A DNA stretch of 64,000 bases from Bacteroidota bacterium (GCA_030692515.1 JAUXZS010000056.1:372001-436000), one strand, 5' to 3'. Counted from the stretch's first letter, positions 45,871 through 54,162 are shown. The notes: generated by a model from the letters alone, not told the origin. A program made the numbers and translations.

Positions 45871-45957
45871 TTGCGTAAGGGATAGAAGCGGAAATCCTTT
45901 TTGTTCCCGAAGGGCAAAAAGATTGAAGCGAATAGCCCGACCCAAAGGGATACGCCC
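45871..45957 (+). ncRNA. Flavo-1-like structured RNA
   Basis: Within a 318-bp gene-free gap, a GC-richer island folds into nested elements. An outer GCGTA/TACGC pair (45873-45877 with 45951-45955) closes it. Inside are GGAT/ATCC around a GAAGCGGA-type loop, a CTTTTTG/CAAAAAG hairpin (45897-45921) with an inner CCC-GAA-GGG, and a CCC-AAA-GGG hairpin near the 3' end. The motif pattern (GGGATAGAAGCGGAAATCC, AGCCCGACCC, GGGATACGCCC) is one I recognise as recurring in Bacteroidota intergenic DNA and best matches the Flavo-1 RNA. Strand taken from that pattern. The remaining gap (45958-46172) shows nothing clear. Confidence 0.6.
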
Positions 45958-46172
45958 AAAAACATATTTTCCATTTTTTCACTTGTCTAAAATACTATTT
46001 AACGCGAAAAAAAGCTGTTATGGTTTATAGCATTAATTAAGGATTATTAATGTTTTACTAACAAAAGGGCTTGGTTTTGGTAATATTATCTATTTTATTT
46101 GGATACTTTAAAATTTGCAAATATTTTAGATTAAAAAAAATTACAGTTTTAAAAGTCAATATTTAATTTACC

Positions 46173-46445
46173 ATGAACCCTGCAGTTTTATTTAACCGAT
46201 GCGTAGTAGTTTTCAATACAATAATGAGCGTTTTGTTTTATAGCGATATACTTCATATTAATGCAGATTCTTTTGCGGGCATGATGCTTTTCTTCTTAGC
46301 GCCTTTTATCATTTTAATACATTTGATTATTTCTTGTGTTTTAGAAAAACGAAAAAATCATTACAATGAAACCTTTTATTTTTGGGGAGGTATTTTTCTT
46401 GTAGTACCATTATTTTTTATGGCAACTGGACTTAAATTTTATTAA
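46173..46445 (+). CDS. Small integral membrane protein of unknown function
   Basis: The 90-residue product is mostly hydrophobic, with three likely membrane segments (about 8-24, 33-55, 68-88) and a positive loop EKRKNHY between the second and third. It resembles short uncharacterised Bacteroidota membrane proteins. It stands alone between the structured RNA and the convergent lipocalin gene. Confidence 0.6.
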   Translation: MNPAVLFNRCVVVFNTIMSVLFYSDILHINADSFAGMMLFFLAPFIILIHLIISCVLEKRKNHYNETFYFWGGIFLVVPLFFMATGLKFY

Positions 46446-46484
46446 CGATTTAAGAAATGACTTAGGCTTTTATTTGGTGCCAAT

Positions 46485-47021
46485 TTATATTTGCGTAGTG
46501 ATTTTAATTTTAGATAAATCAAATCCTTTTTCTTTTAGGCGTAAAATAATTTGTTGATAAATGTTATCGTCCATTTTTGAAGTTCTAGAAAGTATCCATA
46601 AATATTTTTTGTTAGGATGGCTAACCACTGCATAACTATAATCATCTGCCAAATCAATTATCCAATACTTAGCTCTAAAAGGCCAAAAAAATTGAACTTT
46701 TAATTTAGCGTTGCCAGAATTTTTTACAACAAATGCCTTGCCCTTAATGTAAGCTTGTTTGCCTGTAACACTGTCTTTATTACACCTGTTTTCTACAATT
46801 ACATAACCTTTATCGCTAAGCGTATATTCTGCTGTGGTGCAATTACAACCTTTTTGAAAGCGTTGTGGGTAAGCAGCAATTTCGTACCACTTTCCAGCAT
46901 ATTTATTTAAATCTACACTGGGTACCGTTTGTAGTTCTTGCGCGTTTAAAATGTTTGTACTCATAATTATTAATATTAAGAAATTCTTTCGGAGATAGCT
47001 GTATAATTTAATGATTGTCAT
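46485..47021 (-). CDS. Bacterial lipocalin (Blc family)
   Basis: The mature part starts with the lipocalin signature around GKWYEIAAYPQRFQKGCNCT and contains the conserved VENRCN strand, YWIIDLADDYSYAVVSHPN and LWILSRT (the Arg of SCR3). A signal peptide is present (about 1-28, ending LNAQ) but without the lipobox found in E. coli Blc, so it should be a soluble periplasmic protein. Lipocalins of this group bind fatty acids or lysophospholipids and are stress-linked. 178 residues, usual length. Monocistronic. Confidence 0.92.
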   Translation of the reverse strand: MTIIKLYSYLRKNFLILIIMSTNILNAQELQTVPSVDLNKYAGKWYEIAAYPQRFQKGCNCTTAEYTLSDKGYVIVENRCNKDSVTGKQAYIKGKAFVVKNSGNAKLKVQFFWPFRAKYWIIDLADDYSYAVVSHPNKKYLWILSRTSKMDDNIYQQIILRLKEKGFDLSKIKITTQI

Positions 47022-47128
47022 TTTAATATCCTCTGTGTAATTTTAAATGTTTACTAATTGTTTTAAGATAACTAACAACATTAAATTTTGTTTGCAAACT
47101 ATTGGCAAGAAGCAACCATAATCTAACA

Positions 47129-47542
47129 TTATTCGATTACTTTTAAGTATTGTTGAGCTGTTAAAATTGTAATTTCAGCTTTTTTAAAATCTTTAAGATT
47201 TCGTGTTAACAAAGTGGTTATTCCGTTTTCAATGGTGGTATTATATTGAATGGCATCTTCAAAGTCATTAAAGTCTGAAGCTAAAGCTAGTTCAATAATT
47301 TTGTCGTTAACTGCCAAAACATTTAATAAAGTTTTAAATTTTAATAGCATTTTTCTTGCTTGCGCACCTGAAAGTTGCTTTGATAAAATGTAATTTATAT
47401 TTGCAAATGCTAATGATGAAACATAAAGTTTGATTGAACTTTCATCGGCAAGCGAAAACAATTCTGCTGCATATTTGTAATGTGGTTGTCTGGCGCTTAA
47501 AAGATCAAGAACGATGTCGGTGTCAACAAATACCTTCTCCAC
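47129..47542 (-). CDS. PIN-domain ribonuclease toxin (VapC-like)
   Basis: The 137-residue protein has a PIN fold pattern: FVDTDIVLDLL at the start gives the first acidic residues (Asp7/Asp9/Asp13 region), a central helix SLAFANINYILSK, and DFNDFEDAIQYNTTIE plus TRNLKDFKKA carry the remaining acidic site. Such toxins are Mg-dependent RNases. It starts on the base directly after the stop of the antitoxin gene (no gap), the standard toxin-second order of a type II module. Confidence 0.88.
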   Translation of the reverse strand: MEKVFVDTDIVLDLLSARQPHYKYAAELFSLADESSIKLYVSSLAFANINYILSKQLSGAQARKMLLKFKTLLNVLAVNDKIIELALASDFNDFEDAIQYNTTIENGITTLLTRNLKDFKKAEITILTAQQYLKVIE

Positions 47543-47788
47543 TTACTTATATTTATTAGTTAAGTAGTCTGTATAATCTTTTTTGTCGTTATAATCTTTA
47601 GGTAAGTTTATAATACCCGAAAGACTTTTAACAAGAGGTGTAATTGAGTTATTACTCTTATTGTCGCTAGTCAATTTTTGCAAGTAGTTTTCGATTAAGT
47701 CTGAAAGACTAGTTTTTTTTGCTTTTGCATATTCTTTGGCTTTCTCGATAATATCTTCGTTTAGCTTTAAAGTTAATTTTGTGTCCAT
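47543..47788 (-). CDS. Type II antitoxin (DUF6364/RHH-like)
   Basis: An 81-residue protein whose start (TKLTLKLNEDIIEKAKEYAK, then KTSLSDLIENYLQKLT) is the ribbon-helix-helix pattern of DUF6364-type antitoxins: a short strand then two helices. The C-terminal ~35 residues, Pro/Asp/Tyr-rich, would wrap the PIN toxin. It should repress its own operon; a promoter box with partly palindromic sequence (TACGTA) lies just upstream. Confidence 0.85.
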   Translation of the reverse strand: MDTKLTLKLNEDIIEKAKEYAKAKKTSLSDLIENYLQKLTSDNKSNNSITPLVKSLSGIINLPKDYNDKKDYTDYLTNKYK

Positions 47789-47803
47789 AATTATTTATAC
47801 GTA

Positions 47804-47811
47804 CAAATATA
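47804..47811 (-). promoter_or_regulatory. Candidate promoter box of the toxin-antitoxin operon
   Basis: On the minus strand TATATTTG, 15 nt before the antitoxin ATG, followed by TACGTA and A/T repeats that form a partial inverted repeat around it. This could be the antitoxin operator. TTG candidates occur 15 and 20 nt upstream. Confidence 0.45.
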
Positions 47812-48057
47812 TAAAAAAGACACGTGCAATGCAAACTTATTTCTAAGGTAAACTTTTGTCATATTTGATTAAAAATGTAAAATGAACACCAATTAAGTTT
47901 AACAATCTACCAGGTATTAAAAAAAAGCCGGTGCTTAAAAGAACCCGTGGTATTTTAATAGCCTTGTTTTTACCTTAGTTTAAGCAATTGTTAAATTTTA
48001 AGATTATTTATGGAATACTAATAATTGCTGCATCTTAATAATAAATACAAAGCAATT

Positions 48058-48987
48058 ATGACAACTTCAAACTTAATAATTCGTATTCCAGAGCCTTGCC
48101 ATGAGGATTGGAACAACATGGGGCCACATGCTAAGGGTAAATTTTGCTCGTCTTGCAGTAAAGCCGTTTTTGATTTTTCTAATAAAACCGATAACGAAAT
48201 AAAAAGTATTTTAATTGAGCATAAAGATCAAAAAGTGTGCGGTCATTTTAAAAAAACACAAGTTAACCGGCCATTAAACATTAGTTTTAATTTAAACAAT
48301 TTACCCAAAAATGTAAGTAGCACTAAAGCATTTGCTATTGCTTTATTTTTAGTTTTTGGTTCATTTTTATTTAGCTGTACCGATTTGCACGGACAAAAAA
48401 TTGAAAGCATTGAGGTTGTAAATTCAAAATTAGAAGAGCATATGCTTGGCGAAATGAAAATGCCACTAATAGAAACAATGCGTGGAGATACTATTTTTCA
48501 AGAAGATTCGATAAGCACAACCTGTAGTAAAAACGAATACATTGATGGCGGAATTAGTTTTGAAGAAGTGCCTGCCATACACGAAGTGATTCCTGAAACT
48601 GAAATTTTTGTATTAGGACAAATGGCAACTTTTGTTGAAACGAAAGATTCAGCTATGACGGATGTGGTGGATACAACTTCGGCTAATAAAATTGAATTTA
48701 AAAACCCTACAACAGAATTTACCACACAAAAAGAATTGTTAGTTTATCCAAACCCAAGCAATGGCGAGTTTACAATTAAATATTCTGTTTTAAAAAGAGC
48801 CAACATTATAATAGATATTTTTGACGTAAACGGTGCTCTACTAAAAAATATTGTGAACCAAAACAATCAGTTTGAAGGAAATTATCAAATACCGGTAAAC
48901 TCAAACGATTTGCCAAACGGTATTTATTTGGTTAGATTAATTAATAACGGCAAACGCTTTACAGAAAGAGTAATTATTGAGAAGTAA
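48058..48987 (+). CDS. Membrane-spanning protein with N-terminal Cys domain and T9SS type A sorting domain
   Basis: I start at ATG 48058; the earlier TTG frame adds an unlikely 11 residues. The N-terminal ~85 residues form a Bacteroidota domain often found in front of TonB-like or carboxypeptidase-regulatory proteins: IRIPEPCHEDWNNM, KGKFCSSCSKAVFDFS and VCGHF. Its Cys residues may form a small metal or redox site, and it has no signal sequence. A single hydrophobic segment (about 97-113, FAIALFLVFGSFLFSC) follows, then ~110 residues of linker, and a clear type A sorting domain (LLVYPNPSNGEFTIKYS ... PNGIYLVRL). The combination suggests an internal signal-anchor feeding T9SS. 309 residues. 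Confidence 0.8.
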   Translation: MTTSNLIIRIPEPCHEDWNNMGPHAKGKFCSSCSKAVFDFSNKTDNEIKSILIEHKDQKVCGHFKKTQVNRPLNISFNLNNLPKNVSSTKAFAIALFLVFGSFLFSCTDLHGQKIESIEVVNSKLEEHMLGEMKMPLIETMRGDTIFQEDSISTTCSKNEYIDGGISFEEVPAIHEVIPETEIFVLGQMATFVETKDSAMTDVVDTTSANKIEFKNPTTEFTTQKELLVYPNPSNGEFTIKYSVLKRANIIIDIFDVNGALLKNIVNQNNQFEGNYQIPVNSNDLPNGIYLVRLINNGKRFTERVIIEK

Positions 48988-49044
48988 TAAGCACTCTTTA
49001 AGATAAAATTGTAAATTAGTAGTCAAAGCCATATCGACTATTAA

Positions 49045-50355
49045 ATGAAGCTATATTTTAATTTAATTTTTTGTTTTCTTTTTTTCCTAAGTCCGGCTCA
49101 AACTCGGTCAATTGATTCATTAAGCAAATTAATTAATACTACTTCTGATAGCACAGTAAAAGTTAAAAACTTAGTTATCATTTGCATGGAGTTTAATAAA
49201 ATTGGTGACTATAAAAGCGGTTTGTTATACGGCAATAGAGCTGTGGTGACGGCAAAAAAATTTAAAATACCAATGCAAGAAGCTCAAGCACTTAATAACA
49301 TTGGGATTATTTATTATAATGGTGGCAAATACCCAGAGGCACTTCATAATTATTTTAATGGCTATAAAATTGCTTCTTTAATAAATGATAAGGAAGAGCA
49401 AAGCATTCTGTTAAGTAATATTGGGGCCGTTTACGATGAACAGGCTAAATATGATAAGGCCATGGAATATTATTTAAAATCTCAACAAATAGCTTTCGAA
49501 CAAAAAAACAAAGAGCTTGTTGCTAGTAATTATAATAATATTGGTAGCGTGTATTTAAAACGCAACGATTTAAAAACAGCCTTAGATTATTTTTTAAAAG
49601 GATTAAAAATTAAACAAGAGCTTGGTAATAAATATGGCGCATCTAACGCTTTATTAAATATTGGTGCCCTATATTATAACATGGGTGATTATGCAAAAAC
49701 ACTTAAATATTTTATGGGAGCCTATAAATATAAAGAAGACTTAAACGATAAGGCGGGTGTAGCGGTTGTTTTGGGAAACATTGGCGCTGTGTATATGGAA
49801 ATTGGGGAATATAGTAGAGCAGAAGATTTTTTAATACGCTCTTTAAAAAAGTCGGAAGAAATAAATTCCTTAGATGATAGAAGTAATGCCCATTTAAATT
49901 TGAGCGAGCTTTTTAAAACTACAAAAAAATTTGAAGAGGCATTGTTTCATTTTACAGCCTATAAAAATTTGGAAGATTCTTTAAGTAATGATAGTAAGAG
50001 TAAAGACATTGGTCGCCTTGAAGCTAAGCATGAGTTTGATATAAAACAAGCGGTGTTTGACGCTGAGCATAAAAAGGAAATTGAATTAGGCGCAGAAAGA
50101 GAAAAGCGTCAAAAATTTGTGAGTTATTTTATTGCCGGTGGATTACTTTTAGTTTTACTATTTGCCATTTTTATTTACAACCGATTTAAAATAACCAACA
50201 AACAAAAAATTATTATCGAGCATCAAAAAATAATTGTCGAACACAAACAAAAAGAAACCATGGATTCAATCAGGTATGCACAACGTATTCAAGAATCTAT
50301 ATTACCCTCCGAAAAATATATCAAAAATACTTTTGACAGGTTAAAGAAAGAATAA
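49045..50355 (+). CDS. TPR sensor-like membrane protein lacking its output domain
   Basis: A signal peptide (1-19, LSPAQ) precedes about seven tetratricopeptide repeats (40-330) of the form 'A-L-x-N-I-G-x-x-Y-x-x-x-G-x-Y-x-x-A-x-x-Y'. A basic helix (HKKEIELGAEREKRQKF), one membrane helix (about 357-377) and a cytoplasmic coiled coil follow. The chain ends after MDSIRYAQRIQESILPSEKY and ten more residues. In full-length relatives this S-I-R-Y-A-x-R-I-Q-x-x-I-L-P motif leads straight into a SpoIIE/PP2C phosphatase domain, which is absent here, and the next 245 bp do not encode it. The gene is therefore a truncated or stand-alone sensor. Confidence 0.85.
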   Translation: MKLYFNLIFCFLFFLSPAQTRSIDSLSKLINTTSDSTVKVKNLVIICMEFNKIGDYKSGLLYGNRAVVTAKKFKIPMQEAQALNNIGIIYYNGGKYPEALHNYFNGYKIASLINDKEEQSILLSNIGAVYDEQAKYDKAMEYYLKSQQIAFEQKNKELVASNYNNIGSVYLKRNDLKTALDYFLKGLKIKQELGNKYGASNALLNIGALYYNMGDYAKTLKYFMGAYKYKEDLNDKAGVAVVLGNIGAVYMEIGEYSRAEDFLIRSLKKSEEINSLDDRSNAHLNLSELFKTTKKFEEALFHFTAYKNLEDSLSNDSKSKDIGRLEAKHEFDIKQAVFDAEHKKEIELGAEREKRQKFVSYFIAGGLLLVLLFAIFIYNRFKITNKQKIIIEHQKIIVEHKQKETMDSIRYAQRIQESILPSEKYIKNTFDRLKKE

Positions 50356-50600
50356 ACTTATAACGCAATCATTTAATTTTTTGATTTCTTTGGCAGTTAA
50401 TCTAATCATGTAATTTCTTAACCAATTTTTTTAATTTTTAAAAACGCCCACTGTGTTTGTTAAAAGCAATAATTCTAACTCTTAAAGGCTATCAAAAACA
50501 CTAAAAATCTTACATATGTATTTTTTTACAAATGAGGTATAAGTTTATCATATCTGTTATTAAGAAATTTATACCAGTAAACAATTGAAAAATTTTAACC

Positions 50601-51107
50601 ATGAAAAAGGTAACGCCATTAGAATTATTAATAGTACTAATAGTTGTATTAGTATTTATCACCTCCAGCTTTATGGCTAAAGGTAACGACACTGCTTCTT
50701 GTCTACAATTAACAGGAAAGATTTTAAAAATTAAAGTAACTGTTTCTAATTCTTATTCGGTTGCATTAATCAAAGAAGGTACCATCGTTGACTATAAAAT
50801 AGTAAAAGGCAACAATGAGTTTAAGTTTGATATAAAAAGAAATGGAATATATAAAATACAAATACTTAAACAGGGCTATCAACCAAAGTTAATTGTGTTT
50901 GATACCGGTTTAGCTATCATGGAAAATGGTTCTTATAAATTTCATCTTGTAACTGAATTAACCGAGGATGAAAATAAATTTCATACTAAAAATTCTGAAT
51001 CTAAAATTACAATTATTTCTTTTGACCCTAAAAAACGTTGGTTTAATTATAATACTGTGCATAGTAGCAATGAAAAGGCTATGTTTTATAAAGCAAGAAC
51101 GGAATAA
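50601..51107 (+). CDS. Exported or anchored protein of unknown function
   Basis: The 168-residue product has an N-terminal hydrophobic segment (8-26) that can be a signal or anchor, then a beta-rich domain (KFDIKRNGIYKIQILKQGYQPKL as two strands) reminiscent of carboxypeptidase-regulatory-like (CarboxypepD_reg) modules. No catalytic residues seen. It stands alone with an AT-rich 245-bp region before it in which I found nothing definite. Confidence 0.5.
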   Translation: MKKVTPLELLIVLIVVLVFITSSFMAKGNDTASCLQLTGKILKIKVTVSNSYSVALIKEGTIVDYKIVKGNNEFKFDIKRNGIYKIQILKQGYQPKLIVFDTGLAIMENGSYKFHLVTELTEDENKFHTKNSESKITIISFDPKKRWFNYNTVHSSNEKAMFYKARTE

Positions 51108-51118
51108 GTAGAAATTAT

Positions 51119-51940
51119 TTAAGCCAAATCTGCAAAGTAGGCCTCTGTTTTTTTAAAGTAAAGTAGGCCAATAATAAAAATAATTATTGATGAAGCTATA
51201 CTTATAATATCAGCTTCCCAATTAATAACACCATTAGGAGTTATCCCTGCTCTAAAAATATCTAAGGGCGCAGTCATAGGATTTAAAGCTAACAAGCCTT
51301 TTAAATAAATATTTTGAGTAATATTAGTTGGATAAATTACTGGTGTTACAAACAATAAAAATTGTACTAAAAAAGGAATGATATATCTAAAGTCGCGATA
51401 CTTTACGTTTAGAGCCGCTAATAATGAACCCGCGCCAAATGTTGCTATACAAGTTAACACAACAGCAACTGGAAAATACAAAATGGAGGCGACAGAAAAA
51501 GATACGTGATTAAAGAAACAGTATATTATAAAAACAGCAAAGGCCATTAAAAAATCAAATAAACCAACTAACACTGATGAGATTGGAATTATTAAACGCG
51601 GAAAATATATTTTTTTAATGATGTTGGCATTTGTCACCATACTATTGCCCGCATTATTTATACCCGACGAAAAAATGCCCCATAACACCAAGCCGCTCAA
51701 AGCAAAAATATCATATGGTAATGGCAGCTCGGTAAAATTGCTAATGGCTTTTCCTAAAAAAAAAGTAAACAATAAGGCCATTATTAGTGGTTGTAATACT
51801 GCCCACAAAAAACCTAAAACAGTTTGTTTGTATTTTACTTTAATATCACGTAACGTAAAAAAATAAAACAACTCACGGTATTCCCAAAGTTCTTTTAAAC
51901 CAAGACTTAATTTTGTTTGAGGTTTTATTTCGTATTCCAT
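51119..51940 (-). CDS. ABC-2 type polysaccharide export permease (Wzm-like)
   Basis: Start set at ATG 51940 (273 residues), which gives the usual family beginning: a short cytoplasmic stretch LGLKELWEYRELFYFFTLRD followed by IKVKYKQTVLGFLWAVLQP and six membrane segments. The frame runs further to 51976 but those residues are not family-like. Permeases of this type, with a Wzt-like ATPase, export O-antigen, teichoic acid or capsule chains. The ATPase usually follows immediately but is not in the window: the next gene in that direction is on the other strand. Confidence 0.88.
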   Translation of the reverse strand: MEYEIKPQTKLSLGLKELWEYRELFYFFTLRDIKVKYKQTVLGFLWAVLQPLIMALLFTFFLGKAISNFTELPLPYDIFALSGLVLWGIFSSGINNAGNSMVTNANIIKKIYFPRLIIPISSVLVGLFDFLMAFAVFIIYCFFNHVSFSVASILYFPVAVVLTCIATFGAGSLLAALNVKYRDFRYIIPFLVQFLLFVTPVIYPTNITQNIYLKGLLALNPMTAPLDIFRAGITPNGVINWEADIISIASSIIIFIIGLLYFKKTEAYFADLA

Positions 51941-52025
51941 TAAGGTAAATATAAATGGGAATTCCCAATAAATCAAGCCTTCTGGGTAAAAATTAGGTCT
52001 ATACGACCAAAAGAATTATTTTTTT

Positions 52026-52057
52026 TTGTTGATGGTAAATAAATTTTTATACATTTG
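52026..52057 (+). promoter_or_regulatory. Promoter of the arginine operon
   Basis: TTGTTG at 52026-52031 and TACATTTG (TAnnTTTG) at 52050-52057, with an 18-nt spacing from the second TTG. Transcription would start near 52064, giving a leader of ~245 nt before the first structural gene. Confidence 0.65.
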
Positions 52058-52090
52058 CAGCTCATTAATTTAAAAACAATCACGAAAAAA

Positions 52091-52225
52091 GTGAAAACAA
52101 AAACTCTTACAACAGTTTCAATCGTTAGCCGGTTGCACTCTTCAACCAAGAGTGTGTTTTTGTTTATTAACCAATTAGCCGAAACAATCGTTCCGGTGCG
52201 CCCCATTTATTTTCTACGACGTTGA
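52091..52225 (+). CDS. Candidate arginine leader peptide (44 codons, ends ...YFLRR)
   Basis: The frame GTG 52091 to TGA 52223-52225 lies inside the long mRNA leader of the arginine operon, about 27 nt after the predicted transcription start. The peptide has Arg at residues 14 and 37 and closes with two consecutive Arg codons (CGA CGT) directly before the stop. This is the standard layout of an amino-acid leader peptide for the operon's end product. The Arg codons lie in the 5' arm of a hairpin (see attenuator entry). The start codon is GTG in a context AAAAAAGTGAAAACA. No known peptide family is implied; the assignment rests on position and composition. Confidence 0.6.
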   Translation: MKTKTLTTVSIVSRLHSSTKSVFLFINQLAETIVPVRPIYFLRR

Positions 52226-52282
52226 TTTAAAAATCGCCTTACGTCTTATTTAAAATATTAATTCCCTTTAGGGTATTAATAT
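52218..52282 (+). promoter_or_regulatory. Candidate attenuator hairpins of the arginine operon
   Basis: Hairpin 1 pairs GACGT (52218-52222, containing the last two Arg codons) with ACGTC (52241-52245), and has an inner GATTT/AAATC. Hairpin 2 is a 12-bp stem with one mismatch, ATATTAATTCCC / GGGTATTAATAT (52255-52266 with 52271-52282) and a TTTA loop, followed by CATTTTATTATTT. Stalling on Arg codons would block hairpin 1. The downstream T-tract is short, so hairpin 2 may act as a weak terminator or by hiding the start at 52311. Confidence 0.5.
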
Positions 52283-52310
52283 CATTTTATTATTTCTTAA
52301 TTATTTCACA

Positions 52311-52997
52311 ATGAAAAATTTTATTGTGCAACTGGCTAATAACAGTCATTTGCATTATGCAAACACAATTTGCAACGAGATGGAAGCATCTGCAAAAGCA
52401 AGAGGAACCGGAATCGCCAAAAGGTCGCCCGAATATCTTGAGCAAAAAATGCTGGATGGAAAAGCGATAATCGCATTTTCGCCAGATAAACAATGGGCAG
52501 GCTTTTGTTATATAGAAACATGGAGTCATGGTAATTATGTTGCTAATTCGGGATTAATTGTTGCCCCCGAGTTTAGGAAAAGTGGTTTGGCAAAAGCAAT
52601 TAAAGAAAAAATATTTGAGCTTTCAAAAACTAAGTACCCCGACGCAAAAATATTTGGCTTAACCACTGGCTTAGCGGTCATGAAAATTAATTCAGACCTC
52701 GGCTACGAACCTGTTACTTATTCTGAATTAACGCAAGACGAAGATTTCTGGAAAGGTTGTCGCAGTTGCGTAAACTTCGAAATATTAAAAAGCAAAGACC
52801 GAAAAAATTGTTTGTGTACAGCTATGCTTTATAATCCTGATGAAAAAAAGGATTCTGATAAAGAAAATAAATTTTTGAATTTCAAAAAATACGCAAAGCT
52901 TTTTGAAAGAATAACTAAAATAAAGAAAACCATATTTTTAAAACAACCTAAAGTAAAAAATAAAGAAAATGAAAAAATCAGTAGTATTAGCATTTAG
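52311..52997 (+). CDS. GNAT acyltransferase, likely N-acylglutamate synthase of the arginine operon
   Basis: The 228-residue protein is the GNAT found first in Bacteroidota arginine clusters. ARGTGIAKRSPEYLEQKM lies near the start, FCYIESW-like strand FCYIETWSHG and VANSGLIVAPEFRKSGLAKA (acetyl-CoA loop R-K-S-G-L-A) form the core, and IFGLTTGLAVMKINSDLGYEPV follows. A Cys-containing end (FWKGCRSCVNF, CLCTAMLY) may bind metal. It should add an acyl group (acetyl or succinyl) to glutamate, starting arginine synthesis in place of classical ArgA/ArgJ. Its 3' end overlaps argG by 29 nt. Confidence 0.85.
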   Translation: MKNFIVQLANNSHLHYANTICNEMEASAKARGTGIAKRSPEYLEQKMLDGKAIIAFSPDKQWAGFCYIETWSHGNYVANSGLIVAPEFRKSGLAKAIKEKIFELSKTKYPDAKIFGLTTGLAVMKINSDLGYEPVTYSELTQDEDFWKGCRSCVNFEILKSKDRKNCLCTAMLYNPDEKKDSDKENKFLNFKKYAKLFERITKIKKTIFLKQPKVKNKENEKISSISI

Positions 52998-54162
52998 CGG
53001 AGGATTAGACACTAGCTATTGCGCCATTTATTTATCCAAGATTTTAAATCTGGATGTTCATGCGGTTATAGTAAACACAGGTGGATTTGATAAACAAGAA
53101 ATAAATGAAATTGAAAAGAAAGCAATAGCCTTAGGTGTAAAATCTTTTGTTTGCTTAAATGAAACAGAAAATTTTTATAACAGCGTTGTTAAGTATTTAG
53201 TTTACGGAAATGTTTTAAAAAATAACACCTATCCACTTTCTGTAAGCGCCGAAAGAATTTCGCAAGCAAGTGCTATAGCAAAATATACAAAAAAAATAAA
53301 TGCAGATTTTGTTGCTCATGGCAGTACCGGTGCAGGTAACGACCAAGTTAGGTTTGACGCAGTGTTTAATATCTTAATTCCACACGTTCAAATTATTACG
53401 CCCATAAGAGATAATAAGTTGTCGAGAGAAGAAGAAATTAATTTTTTGAATGAAAATGGAATTTATATTAATGCTGAAAAAGCAAAGTATAGTATCAATA
53501 AAGGAATTTGGGGCACATCTGTTGGAGGAAAAGAAACTTTAACCTCTCATTCAGCTTTACCTTCTCAAGCTTATCCAACACAATTATCAGAAACGCTTGT
53601 AAAAGATGTTGAATTGTATTTTGAAAAAGGCGAGTTAAAGGGCATAGATGGTAAATTATTTGCGCACCCAACCAATGCAATTCAAGCTTTGGAAAAATTA
53701 GCGGCGCCTTTTGCCATTGGCAGAGATATTCATGTTGGCGATACTATTATTGGTATTAAAGGAAGAGTTGGATTTGAAGCAGCTGCCGCGCTTATAATTA
53801 TTAAAGCACATCACGCTTTGGAAAAACACACTTTAACAAAATTGCAATTAATTATTAAAGATCAACAGGCTATGTGGTATGGTAATTGGCTGCATGAAGG
53901 ATTATTTTTGGATCCTATCATGAGAGACTTAGAATGCTTTTTTGAATCAACACAAAAAAATGTAACCGGAAAAGTTTTTGTAAAACTCTCTGCTTATAAT
54001 TTTTCAGTTGAAGGAATTGAATCATCACACGATTTAATGAGTAATAAATTTGGGAGCTATGGAGAAATGAATAATACCTGGACCGGACAAGATGTAAAAG
54101 GCTTTACAAAAATAATGAGCAATCAAATGAGTATTTACCATCAAATAAATTCTGTACAATGA
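52969..54162 (+). CDS. argG: Argininosuccinate synthase
   Basis: 397 residues, normal length. The ATP-pyrophosphatase P-loop A-F-S-G-G-L-D-T-S-Y is at residues 8-17, followed by VAHGSTGAGNDQVRFD for the citrulline/aspartate site and NKGIWGTSVGGKETL. It joins citrulline and aspartate with ATP to form argininosuccinate. It overlaps the acyltransferase gene by 29 nt and shares ATGA with argC (4-nt overlap), so it is cotranslated. Confidence 0.96.
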   Translation: MKKSVVLAFSGGLDTSYCAIYLSKILNLDVHAVIVNTGGFDKQEINEIEKKAIALGVKSFVCLNETENFYNSVVKYLVYGNVLKNNTYPLSVSAERISQASAIAKYTKKINADFVAHGSTGAGNDQVRFDAVFNILIPHVQIITPIRDNKLSREEEINFLNENGIYINAEKAKYSINKGIWGTSVGGKETLTSHSALPSQAYPTQLSETLVKDVELYFEKGELKGIDGKLFAHPTNAIQALEKLAAPFAIGRDIHVGDTIIGIKGRVGFEAAAALIIIKAHHALEKHTLTKLQLIIKDQQAMWYGNWLHEGLFLDPIMRDLECFFESTQKNVTGKVFVKLSAYNFSVEGIESSHDLMSNKFGSYGEMNNTWTGQDVKGFTKIMSNQMSIYHQINSVQ

